A DNA stretch of 64,000 nt from assembly GCF_000963255.1 (NCBI RefSeq), contig NZ_JYOV01000014.1:62001-126000 (forward strand), read 5' to 3'. Shown here piece by piece: positions 18,558 through 29,259 of the stretch (its first letter is position 1; every line of letters starts with the position of its first letter). The translations under genes and the position numbers were made by a program. Under the pieces are notes generated by a model. That model did not search any database. It had not been told where the DNA came from and saw only the letters and a list, made by a program, of their open reading frames with translations. The DNA is from Streptococcus infantis. GTDB taxonomy: Bacteria; Bacillota; Bacilli; Lactobacillales; Streptococcaceae.

Positions 18558-20045
18558 ATGTCATCAAAAGTTATTGTTACAATTTTCGGTGCAAGTGGGG
18601 ATTTGGCCAAACGTAAGCTCTACCCTTCACTTTTTAGACTTTATAAATCAGGTAATCTTTCTGATCATTTTGCTGTTATTGGAACTGCTCGTAGACCTTG
18701 GAGTAAGGAGTATTTCGAATCTGTCGTTGTCGAATCAATTCTGGACTTGGCAGACAGTGTGGAAGAAGCTCAAGCATTTGCGAGTCATTTTTACTATCAA
18801 AGTCACGATGTTAATGACACTGAGCACTACATCGAATTACGCAAACTTCAGGCTGAATTAAACGAAAAATATCAGACTGAGCACAACAAACTCTTCTTCC
18901 TCTCAATGGCACCTCAGTTCTTTGGTACCATCGCCAAACACCTCAAATCAGAGCAGATTGTTGATGGTAAAGGCTTTGAACGTTTGATCGTTGAGAAACC
19001 TTTTGGAACAGACTATGAGACTGCAAGCAAACTAAACGAAGAACTCCTAGCTACTTTTAACGAAGAGCAAATCTATCGTATCGACCACTATCTCGGTAAG
19101 GAAATGATTCAAAGTATTTTTGCCATTCGCTTTGCCAATATGATTTTTGAAAATGTTTGGAATCGTGAGCACATCGATAACGTACAGATTACCTTTGCAG
19201 AGCGTCTAGGTGTTGAAGAACGTGGTGGCTACTATGATGAATCTGGTGCCCTTCGAGACATGGTTCAAAACCACACACTTCAGCTTCTGTCACTCCTCGC
19301 CATGGACAAGCCAGCAAGCTTTACAAAGGATGACATTCGTGCAGAGAAAATCAAAGTCTTTAAAAATCTTTACCACCCTACAGATGAGGAACTCAAAGAA
19401 CAATTCATCCGTGGTCAATATCGTTCTGGTAAAGTCGATGGCATGAAATACATCTCTTACCGTAGCGAACCAAATGTCAACCCTGAATCTATGACAGAAA
19501 CCTTTGCTTCAGGTGCCTTCTTTGTAAATACTGATCGCTTCCGTGATGTACCTTTCTTCTTCCGTACAGGGAAACGCCTCACTGAAAAAGGAACACACGT
19601 GAACATTGTCTTCAAGCAAATGGATTCCATTTTCGGAGAGCCTCTAGCACCAAACGTGCTTACCATCTATATCCAACCAACTGAAGGATTCTCTCTCAGT
19701 CTTAACGGTAAAAAGGTCGGTGAAGAGTTTAGCCTTGCGCCAAATTCTCTTGACTATCGAACAGATGCAACTGCAACAGGTGCTTCGCCAGATCCATATG
19801 AAAAACTCATCTATGATGTTTTGAACAATAATTCAACTAACTTTAGCCACTGGGATGAAGTGAGTGCCTCATGGAAATTGATTGACCGTATTGAAAAGCT
19901 TTGGGCTGAAAACGGTGCTCCACTCCATGACTACAAGGCTGGTACTATGGGGCCTCAAGCTAGCTTTGAACTCCTTGAAAAATACGGTGCTGAGTGGACT
20001 TGGCAACCAGATATCGCCTATCGTAAAGATGGTCGCTTAGAATAG
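18558..20045 (+). CDS. zwf: Glucose-6-phosphate 1-dehydrogenase
   Basis: A 495-residue enzyme that oxidises glucose-6-phosphate to 6-phosphogluconolactone with NADP+, the entry to the oxidative pentose phosphate pathway. The NADP-binding GASGDLAKRKLYPSL (residues 11-25) and the active-site motif RIDHYLGKE (around 175-183) are intact. Length is normal. TTAGGTAGCTAG upstream of ATG 18558 gives a modest ribosome site. It is monocistronic between a BOX repeat and a bidirectional terminator. Confidence 0.97.
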   Translation: MSSKVIVTIFGASGDLAKRKLYPSLFRLYKSGNLSDHFAVIGTARRPWSKEYFESVVVESILDLADSVEEAQAFASHFYYQSHDVNDTEHYIELRKLQAELNEKYQTEHNKLFFLSMAPQFFGTIAKHLKSEQIVDGKGFERLIVEKPFGTDYETASKLNEELLATFNEEQIYRIDHYLGKEMIQSIFAIRFANMIFENVWNREHIDNVQITFAERLGVEERGGYYDESGALRDMVQNHTLQLLSLLAMDKPASFTKDDIRAEKIKVFKNLYHPTDEELKEQFIRGQYRSGKVDGMKYISYRSEPNVNPESMTETFASGAFFVNTDRFRDVPFFFRTGKRLTEKGTHVNIVFKQMDSIFGEPLAPNVLTIYIQPTEGFSLSLNGKKVGEEFSLAPNSLDYRTDATATGASPDPYEKLIYDVLNNNSTNFSHWDEVSASWKLIDRIEKLWAENGAPLHDYKAGTMGPQASFELLEKYGAEWTWQPDIAYRKDGRLE

Positions 20046-20052
20046 AAAAAAT

Positions 20053-20076
20053 ATCCTGCAAGAATTCTTGCAGGAT
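20053..20076. terminator. Bidirectional terminator between zwf and ftsY
   Basis: ATCCTGCAAGAA and its exact complement form a 24-base perfect palindrome, flanked by A runs on the left and T runs on the right, between convergent genes. Confidence 0.85.
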
Positions 20077-20082
20077 TTTCTT

Positions 20083-21528
20083 TTATATCAAACCTTCTAG
20101 AAGGCCCTTCATAAAGTTTTCAGAGTTAAACTCACCGATATCATCGATTTTTTCACCAAATCCAATCAACTTAACAGGAATATTGAGTTCTTCACGGATA
20201 GCCAGAACAACACCACCTCGGGCAGTTCCATCAATCTTGGTTAAGACTATTCCTGTAACAGGCGTAATTTTTGAAAACTCTTTGGCTTGTACAAGAGCGT
20301 TTTGTCCTGTTGAGGCATCCAGAGCTAGGAAGGTTTCATGCGGAGCTTCTGGAACGACACGTTTGATGATACGACCAATCTTTTCCAACTCAGCCATTAA
20401 GTTTTCCTTGTTCTGTAAACGGCCAGCTGTATCAATCATGAGAATATCAACACCTTCTGCTACTGCTCGTTCCATCCCGTCAAAGACAACACTGGCTGGA
20501 TCAGCTTTTTCTGGTCCTGTAACCACTGGAACATCCACACGACGTCCCCATTCAGCTAATTGGGCAACTGCACCAGCACGGAAGGTATCCGCAGCAACAA
20601 GCATGACCTTCTTGCCAGCTTGCTTGTAGCGATGAGCTAATTTACCGATAGAGGTTGTTTTCCCTACACCATTAACACCTACAAAGAGCATAACTGTCAA
20701 ACCATCTTGGAAGTTAATGCTTTCATTGTATTGTCCATCTTTTTCGTAGAGCTCTACCAATTTTTCAATGATGACACGACGGAGGGCATCTGGTTTCTTG
20801 GCGTTTTCAAGCTTAGCTTCGTAACGTAGCTCTTCTGTTAAGTTTGATGCTACCTGTACACCAACGTCACTCATGATTAAGAGTTCTTCTAGTTCTTCGA
20901 AGAATTCTTCATCAACAGAGCGGAAGTTAGCAAAGAAGGCATTCAAACGAGCACCAAATCCCGTACGAGTTTTCTTGAGACTACGGTCATATTTTTCCTG
21001 TACAGTCTCTTGGACTTGAGAAGTTTCTTCGATTATTGGATCTTCATCCACTTCTTCAGAAGTATCTGACTCCATCTCGTCTGGTTGAACTTGATCAGCT
21101 TCTTCATCGTCGCTATCACTTGAAGGTACTTCTTCAACTGGTGACTCAGGTTCTTCTGCAACAAACTCTGCTACCTCTTGAACTCTTTCTTCAGTTTCTT
21201 CAACTTTTGTTGACTCTTCCTGACAACAATGGCATTCAGTTTCTTCTTCAAGCTGAATTTCTTCCTGAGGAGTTGCTTTTGGTTCAACTGTTTCTGTAGT
21301 AGTTTCTGCTAGTGGTTCTTCCGACTCACTAGCTTCTTTAGAATAAGTTTCCTCAACTTCTGAACTTTGGTCGATTTCTTCAGTATTTTTCACTTCAACT
21401 TCTTCAGTTTCAAGTGCTTCAACTTCGTCGCCAGGTTCTGTCAGATCCAAGTTTTCCAAAGCTTCTTTAACAACTTCTTCGATTTTTGGTTCTTCTTTTC
21501 TACCAAATAAACGGTCAAATAATCCCAT
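20083..21528 (-). CDS. ftsY: Signal recognition particle receptor FtsY
   Basis: A 481-residue SRP receptor GTPase that docks SRP-ribosome complexes at the membrane. Residues 1-180 are a very acidic region (long runs of Glu/Asp with Thr and Ser); 190-480 are the NG domain with GVNGVGKTTSIGKLA (G1), DTFRAGA, DTAGR and TKIDGTARGG. The acidic part contains an unusual cysteine cluster, ECHCCQEE near residue 97. The N terminus MGLFDRLFGRKEE is an amphipathic membrane-binding motif. ATG 21528 lies four bases from the stop of the upstream HAD gene. Its partner Ffh is encoded at 30670. Confidence 0.97.
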   Translation of the reverse strand: MGLFDRLFGRKEEPKIEEVVKEALENLDLTEPGDEVEALETEEVEVKNTEEIDQSSEVEETYSKEASESEEPLAETTTETVEPKATPQEEIQLEEETECHCCQEESTKVEETEERVQEVAEFVAEEPESPVEEVPSSDSDDEEADQVQPDEMESDTSEEVDEDPIIEETSQVQETVQEKYDRSLKKTRTGFGARLNAFFANFRSVDEEFFEELEELLIMSDVGVQVASNLTEELRYEAKLENAKKPDALRRVIIEKLVELYEKDGQYNESINFQDGLTVMLFVGVNGVGKTTSIGKLAHRYKQAGKKVMLVAADTFRAGAVAQLAEWGRRVDVPVVTGPEKADPASVVFDGMERAVAEGVDILMIDTAGRLQNKENLMAELEKIGRIIKRVVPEAPHETFLALDASTGQNALVQAKEFSKITPVTGIVLTKIDGTARGGVVLAIREELNIPVKLIGFGEKIDDIGEFNSENFMKGLLEGLI

Positions 21529-21531
21529 ACT

Positions 21532-22350
21532 TTAGTTCTCCTTCAGTACATATTTTTCAATGGCCCAGGCAACAGCTTCCTCGTCATTGGTCATAGGGGT
21601 GACTACATTTGCAACTTCCTTGACCTCAGGCACAGCATTTTGCATAGCAACACCTAGTCCTGCCCATTCTATCATAGAAAGGTCATTGGCCTCATCTCCA
21701 CATGCCATCACCTGACTTTGGTCAATTCCTAGGTGGTCAATCAATTTAGCTAATCCAGTAGCCTTATGAACGATCTTTGGTGACCATTCCAAAAGCATGT
21801 CGCGAGATTTAAAAATTTCATAATTGTTGAACAAGTCTGATGAAATGTTAGCAATTGCTGCATCCAGCGGTTCTTGGGCAAAGGCTGTCACACATTTATT
21901 ATAAGTCATTTGACTAGACAAATCTTCAAAGTCAATTGGAACGAAAGTCAGAGCAGGATTAAATTTAGCATACAGACTCTCTTGATCTGATTGGATTTGG
22001 TAAACGGTTCCTTCTGAAATAGCATCTAAAGGAATACCTAGTTTTTCAGTTTCCTCATAAATGCGTGTCACATCATCGATTGAAAAAACTGTTTTATCGA
22101 GAATTTCACCCGTATTTTTCTGAACCAATCCACCATTAAAGGTAATGGTATATTCATCATCATGACCGTCTGTCCCTAGCTCTTTGAGGAAGAAATCCAT
22201 AGCCTTGAGGGGACGTCCAGTTGTCAGTACCACTTTGACTCCCTGATCACGCGCAGCCTTTAAAGTTGCCTTGGTACGATCAGTTAATTTCTTGTCTGTC
22301 GTCAGCAAGGTTCCATCTAAGTCCAAAGCAATTAATTTAATATCTGCCAT
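21532..22350 (-). CDS. Cof-type HAD phosphatase
   Basis: A 272-residue haloacid dehalogenase of the Cof/YidA group (type IIB cap). The nucleophile motif is LDLDGTLLTTDKKL at residues 8-21, motif II TTGRP near 42, and motifs III/IV are KLIDHLGI...ACGDEANDLSMI. The family dephosphorylates sugar phosphates, FMN and similar metabolites; the substrate is unknown. Its ATG shares a base with the stop of the next upstream HAD gene, and ftsY follows directly. Confidence 0.9.
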   Translation of the reverse strand: MADIKLIALDLDGTLLTTDKKLTDRTKATLKAARDQGVKVVLTTGRPLKAMDFFLKELGTDGHDDEYTITFNGGLVQKNTGEILDKTVFSIDDVTRIYEETEKLGIPLDAISEGTVYQIQSDQESLYAKFNPALTFVPIDFEDLSSQMTYNKCVTAFAQEPLDAAIANISSDLFNNYEIFKSRDMLLEWSPKIVHKATGLAKLIDHLGIDQSQVMACGDEANDLSMIEWAGLGVAMQNAVPEVKEVANVVTPMTNDEEAVAWAIEKYVLKEN

Positions 22351-23141
22351 TACAATTCCTCCATATAAGCAATAACTGATTGGTCCTTGTGGTGTCCAAT
22401 AATTGTTTCAGCAAGTTCTAAAATCTCTGGACGAGCATTTTCAGGTGCCACTGGGTGCCCAACCACTTGCATCATGTGAAGATCATTTAGATTATCACCA
22501 AAGGCCATCACTTGATCCATATCCAGATTTAATTTCTTAGCCAATTCGACAATGGCGACTCCCTTGTCAACATGGTCTAAAACGATGTCAATGGATTCAA
22601 AGCCAGTCGTCATAGCCTTGACCCCAGGAACATGTTCATTGACCCAAGATTCTCCAGCGTCAACCGTTTCTTCAGTGAAGTTAGTTGTGAATTTGAAAAT
22701 CTCATCGGTAATATCTTCAAGACTGGCTACTTTTTTGATATTTTCATTGTAATGATGGCTAAACATAAGATAGGTTTCATCTACTGTATCTAAGACATAG
22801 CAAGCCTCTTTACCAGTCAAGAGCATCTTCTTCTCATCAAAATAAGGTGAAGTCTTTAGCTTTTCAAATGTTGATAAGTAAAAATCACGAGGCATGGTTG
22901 CTTCATAGAGGTCCTCACCATGGAAACGAACGAGACTCCCATTTTCAGCAATGAAAATAATCTCATCTTTAACATCCGCAAAATGCTTTTCAAGTGACAA
23001 AAGCCCACGACCTGAGGCAACAGCAAAGTAGATTCCTTTTTCTTGATAAGAATGGAGCAACTTTTTCAGACGCTCCATATCAAATTGACCGGCACCATCC
23101 AAAAAAGTACCGTCCATATCCGTTGCTACTAATTTAATCAT
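22350..23141 (-). CDS. Cof-type HAD phosphatase
   Basis: A 263-residue paralogue of the following gene, with VATDMDGTFLDG at residues 5-16, ASGRG near 43 and AFGDNLNDLHMM in the C-terminal part. The start is ATG 23141 (MIKLVATDMDG); a TTG at 23159 would add six residues and place GGAG inside the gene. The promoter at 23178-23186 should drive this HAD-HAD-ftsY operon on its own. Substrate unknown. Confidence 0.88.
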   Translation of the reverse strand: MIKLVATDMDGTFLDGAGQFDMERLKKLLHSYQEKGIYFAVASGRGLLSLEKHFADVKDEIIFIAENGSLVRFHGEDLYEATMPRDFYLSTFEKLKTSPYFDEKKMLLTGKEACYVLDTVDETYLMFSHHYNENIKKVASLEDITDEIFKFTTNFTEETVDAGESWVNEHVPGVKAMTTGFESIDIVLDHVDKGVAIVELAKKLNLDMDQVMAFGDNLNDLHMMQVVGHPVAPENARPEILELAETIIGHHKDQSVIAYMEEL

Positions 23142-23177
23142 AAATTCTTCATACTCCAATTAATAAATCTACCTTCT

Positions 23178-23186
23178 ATTATACCA
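23178..23186 (-). promoter_or_regulatory. Extended -10 promoter of HAD-HAD-ftsY
   Basis: On the minus strand TGGTATAAT is an extended -10 (TGnTATAAT), 37 bases before the first start codon. No good -35 is present. Confidence 0.55.
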
Positions 23187-23472
23187 TAGAAAAAGTAAAA
23201 AAAGACGTGCTGAATTGACACATCCTTGTCTTCTATAAATCAATCCATATGCCATTTTTAAGGCCAGTCTGATTTGCTTACTTTCTTTTATATCCAACCT
23301 CTCAACACTTTTCTTCCAAAGCTCTTTACTGAAGTCTATTCTGAGAGTTAATCAGCTATTGCGTAAAAATCATCAATCTTTGACTGAGATACATTTGTCA
23401 CAATCATAAATAGCATATAGTTCTTGACATATAATCTTGCATATGAAAAAATACTTGTTGGAGGTTGATAAT

Positions 23473-23940
23473 ATGACTGAAAAAATCAAAAACTGGGTTA
23501 ATATTTGTGTTTTGAAAAATCAAGAAATTTTATTACTTAATAGACAGCACGATAATTTTCCTGGCTGGATTCCACCGGGGGGAAAAGTTGAATTTCCTGA
23601 AAGTTTTTTTGAAGCTGCATTACGGGAACTTAAGGAAGAGACTGGACTCACTGCATTAAATCTTGAATTAAAGGGAATTTCAGGCTTTACTAATTCAATT
23701 GGTAATGAGAGATTTGTCTTCTATGACTTTTTATGTACTCAGTTTGCTGGTGAACTAAGCACATCTGCTGAAGGTGAGCCAAAATGGTGGAATCTAAAAG
23801 ATATTGATAAAATACCAATGCAAGATGAAATTAGAAAAAGGCTACCGCTTTATTTCAGAAAAGGAAGCTTTGAAAGCATTAACTATTGGGATGATAATAA
23901 GAAATGCATTAGTGAAAACAAAACAATTTTATTTGACTAA
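23473..23940 (+). CDS. Nudix hydrolase, 8-oxo-dGTP diphosphatase-like
   Basis: A 155-residue Nudix protein, isolated on the plus strand among minus-strand genes. The box GGKVEFPESFFEAALRELKEETGL (about residues 37-60) carries the metal-binding RELKEE. The N terminus NWVNICVLKNQEILLLNR is the usual first strand pair. GGAGGTTGATAAT before ATG 23473 outweighs an upstream in-frame ATG at 23437. The gene is visibly richer in A and T than its neighbours, suggesting acquisition. Substrate unknown. Confidence 0.85.
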   Translation: MTEKIKNWVNICVLKNQEILLLNRQHDNFPGWIPPGGKVEFPESFFEAALRELKEETGLTALNLELKGISGFTNSIGNERFVFYDFLCTQFAGELSTSAEGEPKWWNLKDIDKIPMQDEIRKRLPLYFRKGSFESINYWDDNKKCISENKTILFD

Positions 23941-24256
23941 TATCCTCTACAGTATAATCAAATGCAAAAGTCTTAATCCATTAGTAATTTTTGTATAATT
24001 CAATACTCAACACAATCTGTCTTAAATAACATATAGTGTAACGTTATACAAAACAAGAGTATCCAAATAAAAATCATCTACTCTAGCAATTTTTTCATTC
24101 TATCTATAGATAGCTAAAAAGCCTTGGAAACATTCCAAGGCTTTCTCTATATTCTATTGTATCAATTTCCTTATTCCGATTTCAGTTGTGACAAGTTAAA
24201 TCATATATATTTCCATTTTCCAGTTAAGAATCTATCTTCTATTGGGCCAATTGTTA
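23941..24256. other. Gene-free gap between Nudix and HD genes
   Basis: AT-rich sequence with no convincing gene. The only clear structure is the hairpin at 24118-24146, which can end transcription from both sides. Confidence 0.6.
24118..24146. terminator. Bidirectional terminator
   Basis: AAAGCCTTGGAA and TTCCAAGGCTTT pair around a three-base loop, between the plus-strand Nudix gene and the minus-strand HD gene. Confidence 0.8.
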
Positions 24257-24835
24257 TTAAAAATATAAGCCCTTTTCCACACTTTCCTGAATTAACTCTT
24301 CCGTCAGTTTCCATAATTCTTCTGATTCACTTTTTATGAACTTTTTCTTTTCTAATACCATGTCTGCACTGATATTATCAGGATTATAATTGAATTCTGA
24401 CACTTCCAAGTGATTTATCAGCGGTACCAAGGCGTCGATAACTCTTGCATATCTTGCTTCAGAACTCTGCCCTTTTTCAAATTCCAACCACGAATTTTTC
24501 ATTTGTAAATATTTTTCTTCTGGAAGGATACTCATTGTTTTTTCTAAAGATGCTAGTTCTCTGTCATGAGAATGAAGCTTTTTTTCATCATCAAACACCC
24601 AAGTATCTCCGGCATAAATCTCACCTAAATCATGAATCAATAACATAGAAGTGACTTTTTCCATATCCAATTTTTCAGGATAATAATCTTGAAGAACCAT
24701 CGCAGCTATGGCACCCTGCCAAGAATGTTCAGCACTATTTTCAAATCTGCCATCAAGAGTTCTATTAAATCTTCTTACTGACTTTAACTTCTCTATTTCT
24801 TTAATAAAATCAACTGAATGTTTCAAATTACTCAT
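24257..24835 (-). CDS. HD-domain phosphohydrolase (YfbR/HDDC2-like)
   Basis: A 192-residue HD protein. Metal ligands are suggested by SAEHSW (His37) and LLIHDLGEIYAGD (HD pair near residue 68), and a later Asp in RVIDALVPLI. The pattern resembles 5'-deoxynucleotidase YfbR and its relatives, which remove phosphate from deoxynucleoside monophosphates; this role is an inference. It lies in an accessory patch between smc and the HAD-ftsY operon, with AT-rich flanks. Confidence 0.8.
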   Translation of the reverse strand: MSNLKHSVDFIKEIEKLKSVRRFNRTLDGRFENSAEHSWQGAIAAMVLQDYYPEKLDMEKVTSMLLIHDLGEIYAGDTWVFDDEKKLHSHDRELASLEKTMSILPEEKYLQMKNSWLEFEKGQSSEARYARVIDALVPLINHLEVSEFNYNPDNISADMVLEKKKFIKSESEELWKLTEELIQESVEKGLYF

Positions 24836-24911
24836 TGCTATTCCTACCTTATTCGAAATTACAAATATAATAGCAAAAATTAATCTTTACATCATTAATT
24901 TCCCTTATTTG

Positions 24912-24950
24912 CAAAAAAATAACGCCTAATCCACATGAGATTAGACGCTG
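24912..24950 (-). terminator. Terminator after YicG-like gene
   Basis: On the minus strand GCGTCTAATC pairs with GATTAGGCGT around a seven-base loop, followed by ATTTTTTT. Confidence 0.75.
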
Positions 24951-24973
24951 ATAAAATAACTCTCGCTTATTCA

Positions 24974-25633
24974 TCAATTCAAGGTTCTCTTATCCATATT
25001 TGGCAAAGAGAGCTTGAACTTAATAATACAAAGTCGAATCACAAAGCCAACTATCGAGAGAATGATAAAGGCAGTAATTCTTGGAAAGTGAAGGACAAAT
25101 GCTAGCCAGTAATAAATAACTCCAATTACGAAAGATAGAAGGGCATAGATATCTTCTTTTAGAACACTTGGAACTTCATTTATAAGGAGATCTCGGATAA
25201 TACCTCCACCGGCTCCTGTTAGACAAGCCAAAATCCCTGCAGACATTAGATTTAGCTTACTATCCACCAAGGCTGTCGCTCCAATCAAGGAGAAGATAAT
25301 CAACCCAATGGAGTCAAAGATGAGATAGGCTTCTCTCAACCACTTATAGAACTTTTTATCATGACTGGCATTGGCCTGTTTTGAAGTCACAAAGACATAC
25401 ATGATAACAGCTACTAGGATAGAGACATAAATGGGGCTAGGATCTGCTAGAGAAGCTGGAAAGCGACTAATAATGGAATCTCTTAGGATTCCTCCGCCTA
25501 CTGCAGTTACAATTGCCAATAAACTGATTCCAAAAATATCTAAACGTTTACCAAATCCTTTGATGGCTCCTGAAGCAGCAAAGGCTATAGTTCCAATATA
25601 ATTACAGATCATTAGGAATAGATCAAAATCCAT
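24974..25633 (-). CDS. TRIC/UPF0126 (YicG-like) membrane protein
   Basis: A 219-residue membrane protein made of two repeats of a three-helix unit. The repeat signature appears as GGGILRDSIISRFP (about residues 46-60) and GGGIIRDLLINEVP (about 142-156), the glycine-rich kinks of the bacterial TRIC family. Homologues form trimeric monovalent-cation channels; transport here is inferred. It starts 87 bases after the smc stop (in transcription order) and may be read from the smc operon. Confidence 0.83.
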   Translation of the reverse strand: MDFDLFLMICNYIGTIAFAASGAIKGFGKRLDIFGISLLAIVTAVGGGILRDSIISRFPASLADPSPIYVSILVAVIMYVFVTSKQANASHDKKFYKWLREAYLIFDSIGLIIFSLIGATALVDSKLNLMSAGILACLTGAGGGIIRDLLINEVPSVLKEDIYALLSFVIGVIYYWLAFVLHFPRITAFIILSIVGFVIRLCIIKFKLSLPNMDKRTLN

Positions 25634-25719
25634 ATAAGCTCCTCAAATTATTTTGTAACCCTTCCGACTTCTTGAAGGTCATTTAAATGCTTAGATAAAA
25701 AATTTGTAATGAGCACTAA

Positions 25720-28700
25720 CTAAGCATCCATATTCTCTAAATCTTTTAGTTTTACAGAGACAATCTTAGATACACCAGATTCTTGCATGGTCACCCCATA
25801 GATAGAGTCTGCAGCTGCCATTGTACCCTTACGGTGAGTAACGACGATAAACTGGCTGTCTTTATCAAATCGATTGAGATAATCACCAAAACGCTTAACG
25901 TTAGCCTCATCGAGTGCGGCCTCTACCTCATCTAGGATTACAAATGGAATGGTCTTAACACGGATGATTGAGAAAAGCAAAGCTAGAGCTGACAGGGCCT
26001 TCTCTCCACCACTCATGAGGTTGAGGGATTGGATTTTCTTACCTGGTGGTTGCACAGAGATTTCGACACCCGCTGTCAATAAATCTCCTTCTGTCAGGAT
26101 TAGGTCTGCTTGACCACCACCAAACATCTGCTTGAAGGTCACCTTAAAGGACTCACGAATAGCTTCAAACGTAGACTTGAAGCGCTCTTTCACTTCGTCA
26201 TTCATCTCTGTAATGGTCTCAAGAAGTAAGTTTTTAGCAGAAAGAATATCGTCACGCTGACTATTCAAGAACTCTAAGCGTTCGTGTACTTCGTCAAACT
26301 GTTCAATGGCATCCAAATTAACAGGACCAAGTGAACGAATGGATTTTTCCAAATCCTTAACCTTTTGTTCAGCGACAGCCAAGTCTTCCAATTGGTTGGC
26401 TTGTTCTAATGCTTCTGTATAACTAATCTGGTATTCTTCAGTCAGTTGACCTTGAAGATAGCGAAGGCGGTCTGTAATCTTCTCTTTAGTCGCTTCCGCT
26501 CGGGTTTGCTTTCGAATCCATTCTTCATTTTGCTGACGAGCTTGTTCTAAATGACTAGCAATATCATCCAATTGACCTTCAATATCATCTAGTTCAAACT
26601 GCTTACGAATGAGTCCTTGTTGAATTTCTTCCTTTTGACTCTTAGCTTCTGCTTCCTGCTTGGCCAAAAGTTCTGTATCAACTTTTTCAAGATTGTCTAC
26701 TTTTTCTTGCAAAAGACGTTCAATCTCTTCTTGTTCAATATTGAGGTTCTCAAGTTCTTTATTGATCCGTTCAATATCAGCAACTTCATATCGCTTCTGT
26801 CCAAGCATTTCTGTTTTGAGCAGACGCTCTTGAGAAAGTTTTTCCTGTAAGTTTTGATAGCGTTCCTGAATAGCATTTTTATTGGACTTGATTTCTTCAA
26901 TCTCAGATTCCAGCTTTTGCTTTTCGGTTGCAATAACTGCGAGACGTTCTTGGCATTTTTCTTTTTCAGCTTGCCAATCTCCACCTCTGAGATTAGTTAA
27001 TTCTTGCTCCTGAAGTTTCAAGAGTGTCTCAAGTTCTTCGACTTGCTGGCATGTTTGTTGATAAGCAAGATACAAGCCTTGTTCCTGAATACGAGCCTGC
27101 TCTCCTTGGGATTTAATGGTCTCCAAAGTTTGAGTGAGAGTATTCAAAGCTTCTTGAACTAACTTCAAATTTTCTTCCTCTTGACGAAGGAGCTTCTCTT
27201 CTTGAGCGATTTCTTTTTGCAATTGCTCCAATTCAGGCTTGATGAAAATACTGTTATTTTGACGATTGGCACCTCCAGCATAAGAACCACCTGTTCGCAA
27301 TTCTGTACCATCTAGCGTTACCATTCGAACCTGATAACGTACCTTACGAGCTGCATCACGCGCATGCTCCACTGTATCAAAGATTGCTGTTGTAGCAAGC
27401 AAGTTTTTAAAAATAGCTTCAAGCTTAGCATCAAAGGTAACCAATTCATCTGCCATGCCAAGAAAACCTGGACTTGAGGCAATCACATCTTGATTCTGCC
27501 CAGAAATGCTACGTGCCTTAATGGTTGTCAAAGGTAGGAAGGTAGCGCGACCAGCTCGGTTTCTCTTAAGAAAATCGATGGCCTTTGTTGCTGCCTGTTC
27601 ATCTTCAACGATAATGTGTTGGCTACTTGCACCAAGAGCAATTTCAAGTGCTGTCTGATAACGAACATCAAAGGTTAAATGTTCACTAACAGCTCCAACA
27701 ATACCTCCTAGGCGATTTTTTTCTTGTAAAACACTCTTAACACCTGCATAAAAATTACTATGGTTTTTAAGAATGTTTTCCAAACTTTGTGCCTTGGCCT
27801 GCTTGTTTTTCAAACTATCTAAACGGTCAAAGAGTTGATTTTGCTGACTTTGATAAGCCTGCTTTTGTGCTTCTTCTTGCTTGGCATTGGTTTGATAGTC
27901 AGCGAGTAAGTTCTGTACTTCTTCTTTAGCTGATTTAAGGGCAGCTTCTTTCTCAGCAGCCTTGGACTTGGCAGAAGCCAATTGCTCCTTCAAGGATTCT
28001 AATTGTTCTTCTTGCTTTTGAGTTTGTTGGCGACTATTTTCAAGGTCATTTTCAATGCGTGTCAGCTGGTTAGACACATCAGCTTCTTCCTGCAGAAAGG
28101 CAACGAAGCGTTCACGCAGCTGCTCAATCATTTGGTCTGGATCATCAGAAAAAGCTAATAATTCTGCTTCTAGCTGATTGAGTTCCTTCGTATTGACCGC
28201 TAAATTTTCTTCTAACTGATTTAGATTGGCTTCTTTTTCTTCCTTCTCTTGAATGAGAGCCTTTCTCTTTTCATCTAAACCAGCCAAACGTGCTTGAGCT
28301 TCTTGTTGATTGAGGGCAACTTGCTCAGTTTCTAGTTTAGACAAAGCTAACTTACGTTCTAGATCACTGATTAAACTAGTCAAATCCATCAAGCTTGACT
28401 GATCTTTTGCCATCTCAGCCTGTAAATCATGACGTTTCTTTTTGAGAACTTGATTTTCTTCTTCTAAGTCTTGACGTTTTTGATAATAACCGGTTAAAAG
28501 TTCTTGGACTTGGTTTAATTCTTCTTCTGTTAGATCCAATTCAGCCTTATTGGCTTGAATCTGAGCAACCAAAACGTCCAAGTAGATCGCTTTACGCTGA
28601 CCGTCCAACTCCATAAATTTACGAGCTGTAGCTGCTTGCTTCTCCAAAGGCTTGATTTGATTGTCCAGCTCATAGATGATGTCTTCCAAACGATCCAAGT

Positions 28701-29259
28701 TGTCTTGAGTTTGTTGAAGCTTACTTTCCGTCTCTTTACGACGAGTTTTATACTTCAAAACTCCAGCCGCTTCTTCAAAGATAGCGCGACGTTCCTCAGG
28801 TTTAGAGTTAAAAATTTCTTCAACCTTCCCTTGGGAAATAATGGAGAAGGAATCACGTCCAAGTCCAGTATCCAAGAAAAGGTCATGGATATCACGGAGA
28901 CGGACTTTTTTCCCGTCAATCTTGTACTCACTATCTCCACTTCGATAGATGTGACGTTCAACTTTGATTTCCTGGCCTGCATCCTTGATAAAGCCATCTT
29001 GGTTATTCAAAGTAACAATAACAGAAGCGTAGTTTAGAGGCTTCCGACTTTCTGTTCCTGCAAAGATGACATCAGGCATCTTCCCACCACGCAGACTCTT
29101 GACACTAGATTCACCAAGTGCCCAACGGAGGCTTTCAGTGATATTTGATTTCCCAGAGCCATTTGGTCCTACAACTGCCGTCACCCCTTGGTCAAAAACA
29201 ACCTTGGTCTTGTCAGCAAAGGACTTAAACCCTTGGATCTCAATTTCCTTTAAATACAT
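25720..29259 (-). CDS. smc: Chromosome segregation protein SMC
   Basis: A 1179-residue ATPase that, with ScpA and ScpB, loads at the origin and aligns chromosome arms. Walker [10 protein letters not shown] (about 32-40), two long coiled coils (about 170-500 and 660-1000), a hinge around 510-650 with the [10 protein letters not shown] end, signature [14 protein letters not shown] and Walker [17 protein letters not shown] near the C terminus are all intact. The first ten bases overlap the end of rnc, so the pair is coupled. Confidence 0.98.
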   Translation of the reverse strand: MYLKEIEIQGFKSFADKTKVVFDQGVTAVVGPNGSGKSNITESLRWALGESSVKSLRGGKMPDVIFAGTESRKPLNYASVIVTLNNQDGFIKDAGQEIKVERHIYRSGDSEYKIDGKKVRLRDIHDLFLDTGLGRDSFSIISQGKVEEIFNSKPEERRAIFEEAAGVLKYKTRRKETESKLQQTQDNLDRLEDIIYELDNQIKPLEKQAATARKFMELDGQRKAIYLDVLVAQIQANKAELDLTEEELNQVQELLTGYYQKRQDLEEENQVLKKKRHDLQAEMAKDQSSLMDLTSLISDLERKLALSKLETEQVALNQQEAQARLAGLDEKRKALIQEKEEKEANLNQLEENLAVNTKELNQLEAELLAFSDDPDQMIEQLRERFVAFLQEEADVSNQLTRIENDLENSRQQTQKQEEQLESLKEQLASAKSKAAEKEAALKSAKEEVQNLLADYQTNAKQEEAQKQAYQSQQNQLFDRLDSLKNKQAKAQSLENILKNHSNFYAGVKSVLQEKNRLGGIVGAVSEHLTFDVRYQTALEIALGASSQHIIVEDEQAATKAIDFLKRNRAGRATFLPLTTIKARSISGQNQDVIASSPGFLGMADELVTFDAKLEAIFKNLLATTAIFDTVEHARDAARKVRYQVRMVTLDGTELRTGGSYAGGANRQNNSIFIKPELEQLQKEIAQEEKLLRQEEENLKLVQEALNTLTQTLETIKSQGEQARIQEQGLYLAYQQTCQQVEELETLLKLQEQELTNLRGGDWQAEKEKCQERLAVIATEKQKLESEIEEIKSNKNAIQERYQNLQEKLSQERLLKTEMLGQKRYEVADIERINKELENLNIEQEEIERLLQEKVDNLEKVDTELLAKQEAEAKSQKEEIQQGLIRKQFELDDIEGQLDDIASHLEQARQQNEEWIRKQTRAEATKEKITDRLRYLQGQLTEEYQISYTEALEQANQLEDLAVAEQKVKDLEKSIRSLGPVNLDAIEQFDEVHERLEFLNSQRDDILSAKNLLLETITEMNDEVKERFKSTFEAIRESFKVTFKQMFGGGQADLILTEGDLLTAGVEISVQPPGKKIQSLNLMSGGEKALSALALLFSIIRVKTIPFVILDEVEAALDEANVKRFGDYLNRFDKDSQFIVVTHRKGTMAAADSIYGVTMQESGVSKIVSVKLKDLENMDA

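Noticed and set aside
28555..29037. 160-codon open frame opposite smc
   Set aside because: Antisense to the conserved N-terminal part of SMC; composition reflects the coiled-coil gene.
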